A stretch of 64,000 bases of DNA from Gammaproteobacteria bacterium. Its GTDB lineage: Bacteria > Pseudomonadota > Gammaproteobacteria > Pseudomonadales > Pseudohongiellaceae. Both the position numbers and the translations under genes were made by a program. Below are positions 47,635 through 56,632 of the stretch, piece by piece. Every line of letters starts with the position of its first letter. Position 1 is the stretch's first letter. The DNA lies in NCBI GenBank assembly GCA_029245395.1, contig JAQWPL010000029.1:186001-250000 (forward strand). The letters are read 5' to 3'. The notes beneath the pieces are model-generated. The model searched no databases. It saw only the letters and a program-made list of their open reading frames with translations, and was not told where the DNA came from.

Positions 47635-48546
47635 TTAATCGGCTAAGATGTTTTGAATTTCTTCAAAAAAATTTTGCTGTGGTTTGATGCCAGTATCACT
47701 ATATATTGAATCATCATGACTGGCTTGATTGTCAAATAGCATAGCATAAGCATTAGAATTCATAGGAAATTTAATGCCAATAGTTGCACTCAAATCTCCA
47801 AGCTTACCACTCAAATACAGCAGCACTTTTGGATAAGCCAGTTTGGGGGTTTCTATTCTGAATTGCTTCCTGACAGCTTGCTCTATTGCATTTATTCCAT
47901 AGGTTCGGCCATCAGTGACCTTGTACACTTTATTATCAGTTTGACTGTTATTTATACATCCACAAATAAGCCTGCAAAGATCATGAATGCCAACCATTGA
48001 TACACTGGATTGACTGCTTGGAAGTGCAAGAAGTTTTCTGTGCTTTATTTTCTTTAAAAACCCGATCAGGTTGCTCTTCATGCCTGGCCCAAAAACCATG
48101 GAGCTCCTGAAAATAGTTGATTTTAATCCTGAGGCCTCAGACTTCTTCAGAATCATCTGCTCAGCACTACGTTTTGATGCGGCATAAGTACTGTTACTGG
48201 TATCAACTTTTTCACTACTTAGAAAAATGATTTTATTAATATCATTATTTTCAGCAAACTCCAGGAGAGTTTTAGTAGCTTTAACATTGTCATTTTCTTG
48301 TCGAGAATTTTTCTCAGATACAGAGGCTTCCCCTGCCAAATGAACTATTGAGTCAATTTTATGAGAATTTTGGGCTAATTCCTGACCAGATAAATCACAA
48401 GTATTATAGTCTTCAAGAGTGCTGAGAATATCTGGATCAATTTTTTCTAGTTTATCCAGGCCGCTTATTGTATGGCCCTCATCTTTTAAATGGTTAACCA
48501 GATGCTTTCCTATAAATCCGGCAACACCGGTTACCAGGACATGCAT
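47635..48546 (-). CDS. NAD-dependent epimerase/dehydratase family protein (nucleotide-sugar type)
   Basis: This 303-residue extended short-chain dehydrogenase has the nucleotide motif VTGVAGFIGKHLVNHL, IVHLAGEASVS, and a catalytic STYAASKRSAEQ with the Y-x-x-x-K pair. The C-terminal part is divergent from RfbB and GalE. It likely acts on an undecaprenyl- or nucleotide-linked sugar in the polysaccharide pathway. Its DNA is richer in A+T than the flanking rfb genes, as is that of the adjacent glycosyltransferase, which hints at acquisition as a pair. The two genes abut with no gap. Confidence 0.85.
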   Translation of the reverse strand: MHVLVTGVAGFIGKHLVNHLKDEGHTISGLDKLEKIDPDILSTLEDYNTCDLSGQELAQNSHKIDSIVHLAGEASVSEKNSRQENDNVKATKTLLEFAENNDINKIIFLSSEKVDTSNSTYAASKRSAEQMILKKSEASGLKSTIFRSSMVFGPGMKSNLIGFLKKIKHRKLLALPSSQSSVSMVGIHDLCRLICGCINNSQTDNKVYKVTDGRTYGINAIEQAVRKQFRIETPKLAYPKVLLYLSGKLGDLSATIGIKFPMNSNAYAMLFDNQASHDDSIYSDTGIKPQQNFFEEIQNILAD

Positions 48547-49350
48547 TTATAAAAGCTTCCAGCCATACTGATTAAAGAATTTGATGCTCGAGGAAATAAA
48601 CAAACCTATATGTCTTAATCCTTTTTTAGCCGTATCACCCCCATAATGTATGATTTTCATTGAAGGTAAAAAATGTAATGCGCCGTATTTTTGCATTTCC
48701 ATAGACAAGGCAAAATCTTCAAAATAAAGAAAATATCGCTCATCAAAACCGCCGATCTTTTTCAAAAAATCAGTTCTGCACAACATAAAACACCCGCTAA
48801 TTAAGTCTACTTTACCAGCCGAATTTTGATTAATTATTTCTCTGGATTCGTATCTACTTAATCTATCCCTAAAATGTGATTGTATTTTTTTAGGCGCAAG
48901 ACCTCGAAGAATTAAATCCAAAACAGTAGGGTAGCATTTCGCGAGATATTGGATATCTCCTTTATCATCTCTGCATAGAGGAGTGACAGCACATACGTCC
49001 TCATGTTTGCTCAAGTAAGAAATACCTTCAGATAGACTTTCTAGATCAAGTACAACGTCAGGATTTAGTATCAGATGAAATTCAGCGTTACTGGTTAGTA
49101 TTCCTAAATTGTGGGCTCTTCCATAGCCAATATTTTTCAACCCCGAAATAATTTCAAGGTTTACATTATTATTTTCAAAGTCTGAACAGACATCAGACAG
49201 CAACTGTTCCTGATTGCCATTATCTATAATTTTTATCGTAATAGAGTCGGCATCAATAAGCAGTTGGTTAATTGACGCATAAAGAGAATCAAGTAGTTTA
49301 TGAAATAATTCAACGTCAAGTTGATAGGTAACAATTGAGATGCTTAGCAC
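48547..49350 (-). CDS. Family 2 glycosyltransferase (rhamnosyltransferase-like)
   Basis: The 267-residue product has a GT-A fold. It has the opening ISIVTYQLDVELFHKLLDSL, GYGRAHNLGI, the metal/nucleotide motif HLILNPDVVLD, and SGCFMLCRTDFLKKIGGFDERYF near the acceptor site. The run FDERYFLYFEDFALSMEMQ is seen in GT2 enzymes that add rhamnose to O-antigen or exopolysaccharide. The neighbouring dTDP-rhamnose genes support that donor. AT-rich like its neighbour. No transmembrane helix, so it is cytoplasmic or peripheral. Confidence 0.88.
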   Translation of the reverse strand: MLSISIVTYQLDVELFHKLLDSLYASINQLLIDADSITIKIIDNGNQEQLLSDVCSDFENNNVNLEIISGLKNIGYGRAHNLGILTSNAEFHLILNPDVVLDLESLSEGISYLSKHEDVCAVTPLCRDDKGDIQYLAKCYPTVLDLILRGLAPKKIQSHFRDRLSRYESREIINQNSAGKVDLISGCFMLCRTDFLKKIGGFDERYFLYFEDFALSMEMQKYGALHFLPSMKIIHYGGDTAKKGLRHIGLFISSSIKFFNQYGWKLL

Positions 49351-49362
49351 AACGTTGGAAAT

Positions 49363-50118
49363 TTAATTTTCGTCTGGCTCCAGGCGATCACCAAACGGAG
49401 TCCTGACTCGCTGCATACCTTGGGGTATTTCATCATCCGGAATACGGACTATCTCAAAATTTCGGAATTGTTCCGCTCTTTGCTGTCTTCTTTCTTCGCG
49501 AGCCGATATTTCTTCTGCGCTTAAATTCGGTGCTTCTTGCAATTCACCGCTAAAAGGATTGCGTGTTAGCACTCCTGTATTGCCAATAGTTGTTGGCTCT
49601 CCTTCTTCATTCGTTTGGGCTATTGCGGTCAAATTTTCATCTGCTACAGATTCTGGTTCAAGTTGTCTTGTACTTGGTGACATTGGTTTAGCATTACTTA
49701 ATGTCAATACTGCAATATTACCATTACATCTGACTCCCTTATCCGCACTATCAATACATGGCACCGAATCAGAATGCCTGATAGAGGCACTTCGTGAGTT
49801 AATTTGAGCAATGGCAAAACCATTGTAACCTTCAATTGGCCCCACCCTGCCAGGTGTCCATTCAATGCTAACTTGTTCATTATTTCTGGATAACAAGGAG
49901 GCATAGTACTTGTCACCAAATCGGCTGGTTCCCACAAGTGTAAAAGCGGGCTCTGAATTGGATGAAGCCCTTCTTTGTTGAGGGCTGCGGGTATCACTTT
50001 GCCGCTCTTCAGGATTATCCGTTGCCTGGAACAGGTTTAAATCCTGCGCTACCGCAGCGGGTAGTTCAGCAGCAATCGCAAGAAACCATGCTATATACGG
50101 TACGTATTTTTTAATCAT
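49363..50118 (-). CDS. Exported protein of unknown function, possibly secretion-system related
   Basis: The 251-residue product has an N-terminal signal or anchor (YIAWFLAIAAELPAAVAQ). A disordered Ser/Arg/Gln stretch follows, then a small beta domain: FTLVGTSRFGDKYYASLLSR and NEQVSIEWTPGRVGPIEGYNGF. The LVGT...YASLLS pattern with a following basic/acid strand recalls the short HR-type domain of GspC or PilP proteins that link secretins to the inner membrane. A charged helix (ISAREERRQQRAEQFRNFE) and PDDEIPQGMQRVRTPFGDR close the protein. That relation is tentative. It sits upstream of the glycosyltransferase gene by 12 bp and just after the terminator of the S-layer-like gene. Confidence 0.6.
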   Translation of the reverse strand: MIKKYVPYIAWFLAIAAELPAAVAQDLNLFQATDNPEERQSDTRSPQQRRASSNSEPAFTLVGTSRFGDKYYASLLSRNNEQVSIEWTPGRVGPIEGYNGFAIAQINSRSASIRHSDSVPCIDSADKGVRCNGNIAVLTLSNAKPMSPSTRQLEPESVADENLTAIAQTNEEGEPTTIGNTGVLTRNPFSGELQEAPNLSAEEISAREERRQQRAEQFRNFEIVRIPDDEIPQGMQRVRTPFGDRLEPDEN

Positions 50119-50202
50119 AAGTATTCAGCAATAATAATTGTGACTGAGTATAGGTAAGACACCAAGAACACACGTTTTATTCGATACATGTTCATTTTAC
50201 AT

Positions 50203-50233
50203 AAAAAAACGGCACCCGAGGGTGCCGTTTTTA
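50203..50233 (-). terminator. Intrinsic terminator of the S-layer-like gene
   Basis: The arms aaaaacggcaccc (50205-50217) and gggtgccgttttt (50220-50232) form a strong GC-rich hairpin with a tight loop, followed on the minus strand by a run of seven Ts. It begins 17 bp past the stop codon at 50250 and separates this gene from the downstream periplasmic-protein gene. Confidence 0.92.
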
Positions 50234-50249
50234 ATACTACTTTCTAAGT

Positions 50250-53189
50250 TTACTCTGTGACAGTGATAGTCATTGCTTTCGCAGTGTATACCAGTTCACC
50301 GTCTGCAAGGTAGCCCAGTGATACTCTGTGGGTACCTGCTGCCACGTTGCCACTGTAGATAGTGATATTGTAGGTTGCATCAAGTGATGTGGCTACAATA
50401 TGTGCACCTAGGCCTGCAATGGATCCATTCCATTCTGCAAGGTTACCGTCTTCATCAAGATAGGAAAGTGCGTCATCGGTATCTACGACTGACAAAATTG
50501 CTACATAAACTTCACCAGCAAGACCCACATCAGCTGGATCAACATTGATAGTCCCTACCAGCGTTACATCATCAGCTGTGGTGAACTCAGTACCAAAAGT
50601 AGTACCGCCATCCTTTGTCGCTCCACCAGCAAAGGTTGCAGCAGTTTCGGCCCCAGAAACTGTAACAGCATCTTTAGTAGCAGCTGGCTGAGCCGCACCT
50701 GCAGCAACAGTTACATCATACGTACTTGTCGCATTCAGATCGTCAGTTACGGTGATAGTAGCACCACCAGCAGTTACACCGGTTACTGTGACAGTGTCGC
50801 CATCTATAGCAGCTGTCGCAACACCAGTAGTGTCGGAAGCAACAGTATAGCCAGCAAGACCACCAGTTACAGTATTGGCAATTGTAAAGCCAATACTGAC
50901 TGCAGCGTCATCGCCAGCATCCAATGCCGCCAGAGAGCCTGCATGGGCTAAGATAACTGCTTCTCCATTAGCACCGGTAGGACGAAGGCCATCTATGTTG
51001 CCGTCAACTATATCGAAGCTCAACTTGCCTGAAGCACCACCGGCAATAACCGCCTTTGCTGTAACAGAGATACTTTCTGTAAGAGCCGCCGTCATAACCA
51101 ATGTGTCATTAGGTGCAAAAGTAGCAGTAATAGTCGCTGTAGCAATTCCCGCACTTTGTGCTGCAATGCCACCGGCATCCTGGAATGCTACGCCAGATGG
51201 CGCTATCAAACGAAACTCTGCTAAGGTAACTGCACCATCAAAGTTTTCATCAATAGTAAATGTTGCCAGATCCGAAGCTTCAGTATCTCCCGGATTCAGA
51301 TCCGGAATCACGCCTGTTACGCTAGCACTTGTTGTAAGAACAACATTCGCTACAGTAAGAGTCGTCTCTTCTACTCCGGCGTTGCCACCAAGCGTCATTG
51401 TTACTTCTTCACCAATAGCTGCGCCGTCTGTAGTGTATTGAATTGCAACACTTATGGTACTAGTGCCAGCTGCTGCTGCCGTAGATTCTGCAGTAACGAC
51501 ACAGACTAAGGAACTGCTTCCTGCAGACTCAGCTACACAAGCCGTGATCGTGGGAGAGGCTCCAGCAGCATAACCGGTATCGGTAATGGTAATAGCATCT
51601 ATATCGGCATTACTTGAAGGGGTTACCCTCAAGAAAGCTTCCTGGGATGAAGTAGTGCCAGCATCAGCAGCAGCTCTTGTCAGGGCGCCATAGGTAGACT
51701 CTTGTAAGGTTACAGTAGAAGTATCCTGATATGCGTCTCCGCCCACATCGTTAACCTGGGCGGCAGCAATAGCCACAGCTACGGTCCCTACAGGTACGGC
51801 ATTAGCAACTGTTAGCGCATCAGTTTTTGGTCCGAATTCGGCAAATGTATCGCTACTGTCAACTGTTACTGACAAATCACCAGATGCAGTGCTACCAGCT
51901 ATGCCTGTAATACCGGAAATCGTAATGGTATCAGAAGCGGAAGATCTATTAGCGGGAATCATCGTTACGGTAATCACTGTGCTGGCCGCGTTAACAGAAA
52001 TTGTGCCTGTCACGCCTGTTGCGCTCACTGAGCCGCCAGTAATAAAGGTTAGGCCGGTACCGGCTGTAATGGTAAATGACCCGCCCAGATCGCCAAAAAA
52101 GTTTTCTTCTACCTCAATCGTAGGTAATGTTTGTGGCGCATCGGATCCGGCAACAACATCAGACGCGGCGGGAGCTGCGGATAAGGTTGCTTCAGAACCA
52201 TTAGCCAGCGCGTTAAACAAAGAGACATTGCCACTTACGCCCGCTGTACCAGCTATTGCAATTTGTCTAAGGCCAACAGCGCCATTCAGTGAATTTGCAC
52301 TATCAATCTCAAATGCAACCTGCACATCAACTGTAGTAATAGCATCAGTGGTAAGCGTTACTGCTGTAGTGGCAGATTGTGGGCCAACAGCCGCACCCGA
52401 AGCGACAGTAAAAGGCCCTGTTGCGAGGGGTGTATGAACTGTCCAGGTAACTGTACTACCGTTAACCGTAGTACCCCAAGAGACACCTGTTGCTGGTGTC
52501 AGGGTAACCGTTCTTCCGGCAGCGCCTGCTGGAATCGTGATAGCGAATCCTGCACCAGATGTATCCTCATCCAGGTTTTCAGCCTGGGAAACACTTACTG
52601 CAGTACCCCCTTGGCCAACAGGATCAATATCAGTCGCTATAACTTCAACTAAGTCCTGAGTAACAGCCAGGTTTCCCGACACAATCACAGAAGCCTCATA
52701 AGTTCCAACAGTGACACCAGCGTTAGCTGTCACATTAATTGAAATCGTTAAAGAGTCACCAGCGACACTAGCAGAAGATACAGTAACGAGGGCACGGTCC
52801 ATCCCGCCATCCTCATTGGTATCAGATAATGTAATACCTGGATCGTCAAGAGTAGGATCAGTAAATGCAGTGCCATCTTGAAGTGTCAGGCCTGTTACGG
52901 CTGCAGCACCGCCAGCCCTGGTAGCTAAATAGGAAGGCTCACCAACAAAATTAATACCGTCAGGTAATCTGACAACAATCTCATCGTCGGCTGCAATGTC
53001 AGCACCGGCAGTAACAAGCATCAGATTATTGGCACGAACACTGCCTCCACCCGCGGTGACAACAGCATTATCGGTCTGTGCCCCAACGCCAACGGACGTT
53101 GAGTAAGTAACCTGTGCAGAAGCAAACGAACTCACGAATGCTCCTATAAATAATAGTGCCGAAGCAAATATTTTCTTATTAATGTTCAT
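50250..53189 (-). CDS. Large exported S-layer-like / surface protein with BIG2-type domain
   Basis: The 979-residue product starts with a Sec signal (IFASALLFIGAFVSSFASA). It then consists of repeated beta-sandwich-like sequence rich in Ala, Thr, Val, Gly and Asp. By my count it has fewer than 20 Lys/Arg after the signal and only two cysteines (ITACVAESAGSSSLVC). A segment near residues 790-865 (DGDTVTVTGVTAGGATITVTD) fits a bacterial Ig-like group 2 domain. The C-terminal 115 residues form a distinct domain (VGTINVDPADVG onward). The composition is that of S-layer or other abundant surface proteins. A strong RBS (AAGGAG), a long leader and a strong terminator suggest a highly expressed single gene. 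Secretion by the nearby type II system is an inference. Confidence 0.8.
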   Translation of the reverse strand: MNINKKIFASALLFIGAFVSSFASAQVTYSTSVGVGAQTDNAVVTAGGGSVRANNLMLVTAGADIAADDEIVVRLPDGINFVGEPSYLATRAGGAAAVTGLTLQDGTAFTDPTLDDPGITLSDTNEDGGMDRALVTVSSASVAGDSLTISINVTANAGVTVGTYEASVIVSGNLAVTQDLVEVIATDIDPVGQGGTAVSVSQAENLDEDTSGAGFAITIPAGAAGRTVTLTPATGVSWGTTVNGSTVTWTVHTPLATGPFTVASGAAVGPQSATTAVTLTTDAITTVDVQVAFEIDSANSLNGAVGLRQIAIAGTAGVSGNVSLFNALANGSEATLSAAPAASDVVAGSDAPQTLPTIEVEENFFGDLGGSFTITAGTGLTFITGGSVSATGVTGTISVNAASTVITVTMIPANRSSASDTITISGITGIAGSTASGDLSVTVDSSDTFAEFGPKTDALTVANAVPVGTVAVAIAAAQVNDVGGDAYQDTSTVTLQESTYGALTRAAADAGTTSSQEAFLRVTPSSNADIDAITITDTGYAAGASPTITACVAESAGSSSLVCVVTAESTAAAAGTSTISVAIQYTTDGAAIGEEVTMTLGGNAGVEETTLTVANVVLTTSASVTGVIPDLNPGDTEASDLATFTIDENFDGAVTLAEFRLIAPSGVAFQDAGGIAAQSAGIATATITATFAPNDTLVMTAALTESISVTAKAVIAGGASGKLSFDIVDGNIDGLRPTGANGEAVILAHAGSLAALDAGDDAAVSIGFTIANTVTGGLAGYTVASDTTGVATAAIDGDTVTVTGVTAGGATITVTDDLNATSTYDVTVAAGAAQPAATKDAVTVSGAETAATFAGGATKDGGTTFGTEFTTADDVTLVGTINVDPADVGLAGEVYVAILSVVDTDDALSYLDEDGNLAEWNGSIAGLGAHIVATSLDATYNITIYSGNVAAGTHRVSLGYLADGELVYTAKAMTITVTE

Positions 53190-53611
53190 ATATCAAGCTC
53201 TCCTTGAGCGCGCTCAATAAAACTAAAAGGGCTTTCACCCCAAATTTCTGGTTAAAAGTTTGGGGAACAACCCCGGTTAATAGCTTCTGTAATAGGCCTA
53301 CGAAGGCGAATGATGCCTACACGCACGCGTCATGTCAACAATCTTGGCCAAGTCTGTGACCTGCCACGCGCTATTTTCTACATTCAGCCCCAAAAATCAA
53401 CATAAAATGAATAAAAAACAGTAATTTGTGCTGAAAAGGTAAGGTTATTTATTAAATTGGGAAATTTTTACAACTTTTTAGGCTAACTTTCTATATTTAC
53501 TCAAATTTTGGATAAAAATTGTCTATTTATTAACCAGCTTTCAACATTTCACAATATTTTGTTAAAAATAGACTGAAATCGGGATTAATAAGTGCTCAGA
53601 TTTAAGCCAAA
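53190..53611. other. 422-bp leader/promoter region of the S-layer-like gene
   Basis: No gene is seen here. Near the start codon lies the 14-base palindrome ttgagcgcgctcaa (overlapping the AAGGAG ribosome binding site), which could fold over it. Further upstream, ccccaaa (53238-53244) pairs with tttgggg (53259-53265). An alternative pairing uses the same gggg with cccc at 53271-53274, so two exclusive hairpins are possible. The part from about 53395 to 53600 is very AT-rich and probably holds the promoter. Long structured leaders are common on genes for abundant surface proteins because they stabilise the mRNA. Confidence 0.6.
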
Positions 53612-54355
53612 TTAATTCCTCATTTCTAGTCTCAAAAGTGACGAAATTTTTTTTATAAGGATCGGTTCCAGTGCCCCATTAATATCTTCGGGCTCAAAAC
53701 AACAAAACCCTTCTGCAAAAGCAACGTCAGTATGAAGAGTCAGAGTACGCAGCTTGTTCAGTGCCAGTGCGATGCCTACATAACGATTTTCGTCCAGCTG
53801 GCTTTTATAGACCTGCATCGCTGCCTTTTTCCTTTCACTATAAGCGCTTATATCTACCAATGTGTTCACAGGGCTTTGCACCAAAACCTCATAGCTCACA
53901 GGAATCACCACTCTGTCGGTAAGCTTTCCCAGTGCCTTCCATACAAGAAGCGCCGTCATCCGGTGATCCGGATGGATTTCAAAGACCCCTGGGAAAAACA
54001 CGGCGGCGGGGCTCACCCTTTCGATTTCCTGGACTACTTGAGCGAGAGTGGCATCATCAAGGCTTAACTCCCTATCCTTCTTATTAAGGAAAACTGGCGG
54101 CTCCAGCCCAAGCAAGGCAGCGGCTGCACAGGCTTCGTTACGCCTGATATCGACAAGGTTTTCCTGGCTACCACCCAAGGCGCCATCCGTCATGATGACC
54201 AGCTCGACTTTAATTCCCTGGTCAGTGGCTTTAGCAATGCTTCCACCCATGCCAAAGCTTTCATCATCGGCGTGGGGCGCAAAGACCAGCCACGGCCCAC
54301 TCTCCACCGGTAATGGTGAAGTTGTGAATGGAATGATCTGGCCTTCATCAATCAT
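53612..54355 (-). CDS. PIG-L family N-acetylglucosaminyl-type deacetylase
   Basis: The 247-residue product has the zinc motif VFAPHADDESFGMGG at the start and EIHPDHRMTALLVW later, the two ligand sets of PIG-L/LmbE deacetylases. TDGALGGSQENLVDIRRNEA lies between. These enzymes remove N-acetyl groups from amino sugars. It is the last gene of the secretion/O-antigen operon, overlapping the GNAT gene by 4 bp. It may trim a sugar that the GNAT partner then acylates. Confidence 0.92.
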   Translation of the reverse strand: MIDEGQIIPFTTSPLPVESGPWLVFAPHADDESFGMGGSIAKATDQGIKVELVIMTDGALGGSQENLVDIRRNEACAAAALLGLEPPVFLNKKDRELSLDDATLAQVVQEIERVSPAAVFFPGVFEIHPDHRMTALLVWKALGKLTDRVVIPVSYEVLVQSPVNTLVDISAYSERKKAAMQVYKSQLDENRYVGIALALNKLRTLTLHTDVAFAEGFCCFEPEDINGALEPILIKKISSLLRLEMRN

Positions 54356-55407
54356 AAATAGTCCGTATCACCGGGCATAAACCACCATTTGTTTTTTTGG
54401 GTTTCCGGGGCAGGTCCAAATGCTGCGCTGCAGGCGGGAATAATTATAGGCAAGAGTGTCATCTTTGCCTTATCCAAATCAAAAACATCTTTAAAGGTAT
54501 CGCTGCACCAGCTAATCATTTTATGGCTATTTTTAGCTTCCGAAATATTCCGCGCACAACGAATCAGCGTCTGTAATTCAAAGGAATTGCCCAATATATC
54601 CATCAACATGCTTTGGTCGTCGTCATGTCGCAACACAAGTAATGCCTGTGGACCACGAAACCAGCCCCCATTCACCAGATAAAGGGCGTAGTTTTTTGTC
54701 GGATGTTCCAGAAAGCGCCACTTGAAATACTCTGCATCTTTTTTGCAGATGATTTTTTCTTCAAAGAGTTTGCTGAATTTATTCCAGAGGCTATCAATGC
54801 CTTTTTCATACTGCCTATAATTTTCCGCGGTCAATTCCACTATTTGATTTTCTTTAACAGTAATTTTTCTATCAGCGGATTTTTCTATCTCCCACTCAGC
54901 CTCCCACATTTGGCCTACCGGATTGAAAAAACCTAATTTTTCAGATAATCCCATTGCCCTTTCACTGGGGAAACCATAACTCAGTAAAAATGGTTTTTCG
55001 AATCCGACCGTATTGTGTAAAAATTTTTCTGCCGCGAGATAAAATGGGCTTCTGGCTCTGACCCCATGACGAACAGCGGGATCCACCATGAGATCAGTAA
55101 TCTGCATTGCAGTGCTTTGCTTTCCTTCAAGCAAAATATCTGTCCCGACTCCACCATAGTGGGCCAGCAAGTCATCGCCCCTGTACACGACGACAGCTCT
55201 GCTCTGGTCTTTGTCATATTTCCAATGCCAGTGGGCTTCACTCATGTCCTCATTGAATATTTTTTTAAACAATCCACAAATTGCTTTGATGTCTCCTGGC
55301 TCGATAAATCTCACCTCGAGATTTTCAAGTGAGTCTACCGCCACCTTTTCGTTTGACTCGTTTGCCGTCACAACTGCCATTTCCTCATTGTCAGTCCAGC
55401 CACTCAT
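54352..55407 (-). CDS. GNAT-family acyltransferase
   Basis: The 351-residue product has a GNAT fold. VRFIEPGDIKAICGLFKKIF opens the domain, MQITDLMVDPAVRHGVRARSPF is the acetyl-CoA loop region, and GFPSERAMGLSEKLGFF is a typical GNAT segment. The C-terminal third has no named match. The start at 55407 overlaps wzt by 17 bp; an ATG at 55380 is an alternative. Together with the PIG-L gene it probably modifies the amino group of a sugar in the exported polysaccharide. Confidence 0.82.
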   Translation of the reverse strand: MSGWTDNEEMAVVTANESNEKVAVDSLENLEVRFIEPGDIKAICGLFKKIFNEDMSEAHWHWKYDKDQSRAVVVYRGDDLLAHYGGVGTDILLEGKQSTAMQITDLMVDPAVRHGVRARSPFYLAAEKFLHNTVGFEKPFLLSYGFPSERAMGLSEKLGFFNPVGQMWEAEWEIEKSADRKITVKENQIVELTAENYRQYEKGIDSLWNKFSKLFEEKIICKKDAEYFKWRFLEHPTKNYALYLVNGGWFRGPQALLVLRHDDDQSMLMDILGNSFELQTLIRCARNISEAKNSHKMISWCSDTFKDVFDLDKAKMTLLPIIIPACSAAFGPAPETQKNKWWFMPGDTDYL

Positions 55408-56632
55408 GGGGAAGCTTCACGATGCCACGCTCCAGGCCTTTTTGTTCCACGTTGAATTCAGCCGCTTGTCTGACGTTTTCATAGAGGTGGATGCCTTTCT
55501 CACATAACAGCGCAACATCCAGGAAATAATTGCCACGAAGTAGTGGTAGTTTCGGGAAAAGAATTTTTGCTACGCCCTGCCCTGAATCATTTGTTGATAG
55601 GGTGACGCCATCATTAACGCTGCCTGCACTGGTAATAATTCTTCCGTCACCACGAGAAATAGCAACCGCCACACTGGCAAGTGGCACGCCTTCTCCAATA
55701 TCAAATATCACACTCACTTCCAGATTTGATTTTCCACTATCAATTTTATGTACCTTACCAAGTACACCATCAGCTGAAACCTGGACGTTCCTGATGCTGG
55801 GAATATTCTTAACTTTTTTCTCATCAAGTTCTTTTTGGAAGCTTTCCTTTTCCAACTGATTAGTTGTAGAGATTGATTCTTCTTTGGGTGCAGCCATCCT
55901 TAATAATTCAGTGTACTCAGTAATCACTTCCACTGGTTTGCCCATTTTTCTGATCGACCCATTCTCCAACCAGACAACTCGATCACATAACACTTCCACC
56001 TGATACATCGAGTGGGAGCAAAATAAAATAGTTTTACCCGCGTCCTTGAAATCCATAATGCGATCAAAGGATTTTCTTGAAAATGCGCCGTCGCCCACTG
56101 ACAACGCTTCATCAATGATCAAAATCTCAGGGTCTATATGGGTTGCTATAGCAAAAGCCAGCCGTACAAACATGCCACTGGAATACGTTTTAACCGGGCG
56201 ATTTATGAAATCTCCGATATCTGCAAAGTTTACGACCTCGCCATAAATGCGATCAATGTCTTTTGTATTCAGCCCCTGGATCGCGCCACTCAAGTAGACA
56301 TTTTCCTTGCCGGTCATTTCCGGATGAAAGCTTGCGCCCAGCTCCAGCAAGGCGGCAACCCTGCCATTGATTTCAATTTCACCTGTAGAAGGTAACAGTG
56401 TTCTGGAAAGCACCTTTAGCAAGGTACTTTTGCCGGCGCCATTTTGACCAATAACACCAAGCACTTCTCCTTTGCTTACATCAAGACTGGTTTCTTTGAG
56501 TGCTTCGATTTTCTGGTAGAAGGGTTTGCCGGTAAATATTTCCTTCGCCCGATCGATTTCCTTTTCATAGAACTTGTAATACTTACTTATCCCCTGCATG
56601 GAAATTGCTGTTTCTTTCATTGCCGACTCCAT
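55391..56632 (-). CDS. wzt: O-polysaccharide ABC exporter ATPase (Wzt-type)
   Basis: The 413-residue product has an ABC ATPase with Walker A GQNGAGKST (residues 62-70), signature YSSGMFVRLAFA and Walker B EILIIDEALSVGD. A C-terminal domain (about 280-413, from VQVSADGVLG to HEWLD) is the Wzt_C carbohydrate-binding type that recognises the chain terminus. With Wzm it flips completed O-antigen or a similar undecaprenyl-linked polysaccharide. The start shares a base with the wzm stop (TAATG). Confidence 0.95.
   Translation of the reverse strand: MESAMKETAISMQGISKYYKFYEKEIDRAKEIFTGKPFYQKIEALKETSLDVSKGEVLGVIGQNGAGKSTLLKVLSRTLLPSTGEIEINGRVAALLELGASFHPEMTGKENVYLSGAIQGLNTKDIDRIYGEVVNFADIGDFINRPVKTYSSGMFVRLAFAIATHIDPEILIIDEALSVGDGAFSRKSFDRIMDFKDAGKTILFCSHSMYQVEVLCDRVVWLENGSIRKMGKPVEVITEYTELLRMAAPKEESISTTNQLEKESFQKELDEKKVKNIPSIRNVQVSADGVLGKVHKIDSGKSNLEVSVIFDIGEGVPLASVAVAISRGDGRIITSAGSVNDGVTLSTNDSGQGVAKILFPKLPLLRGNYFLDVALLCEKGIHLYENVRQAAEFNVEQKGLERGIVKLPHEWLD

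Noticed and set aside
51889-52437. Long plus-strand ORF opposite the S-layer-like gene
   Set aside because: It arises from the skewed Ala/Thr/Val codon use of the real minus-strand gene; the product is low-complexity with no start signal.
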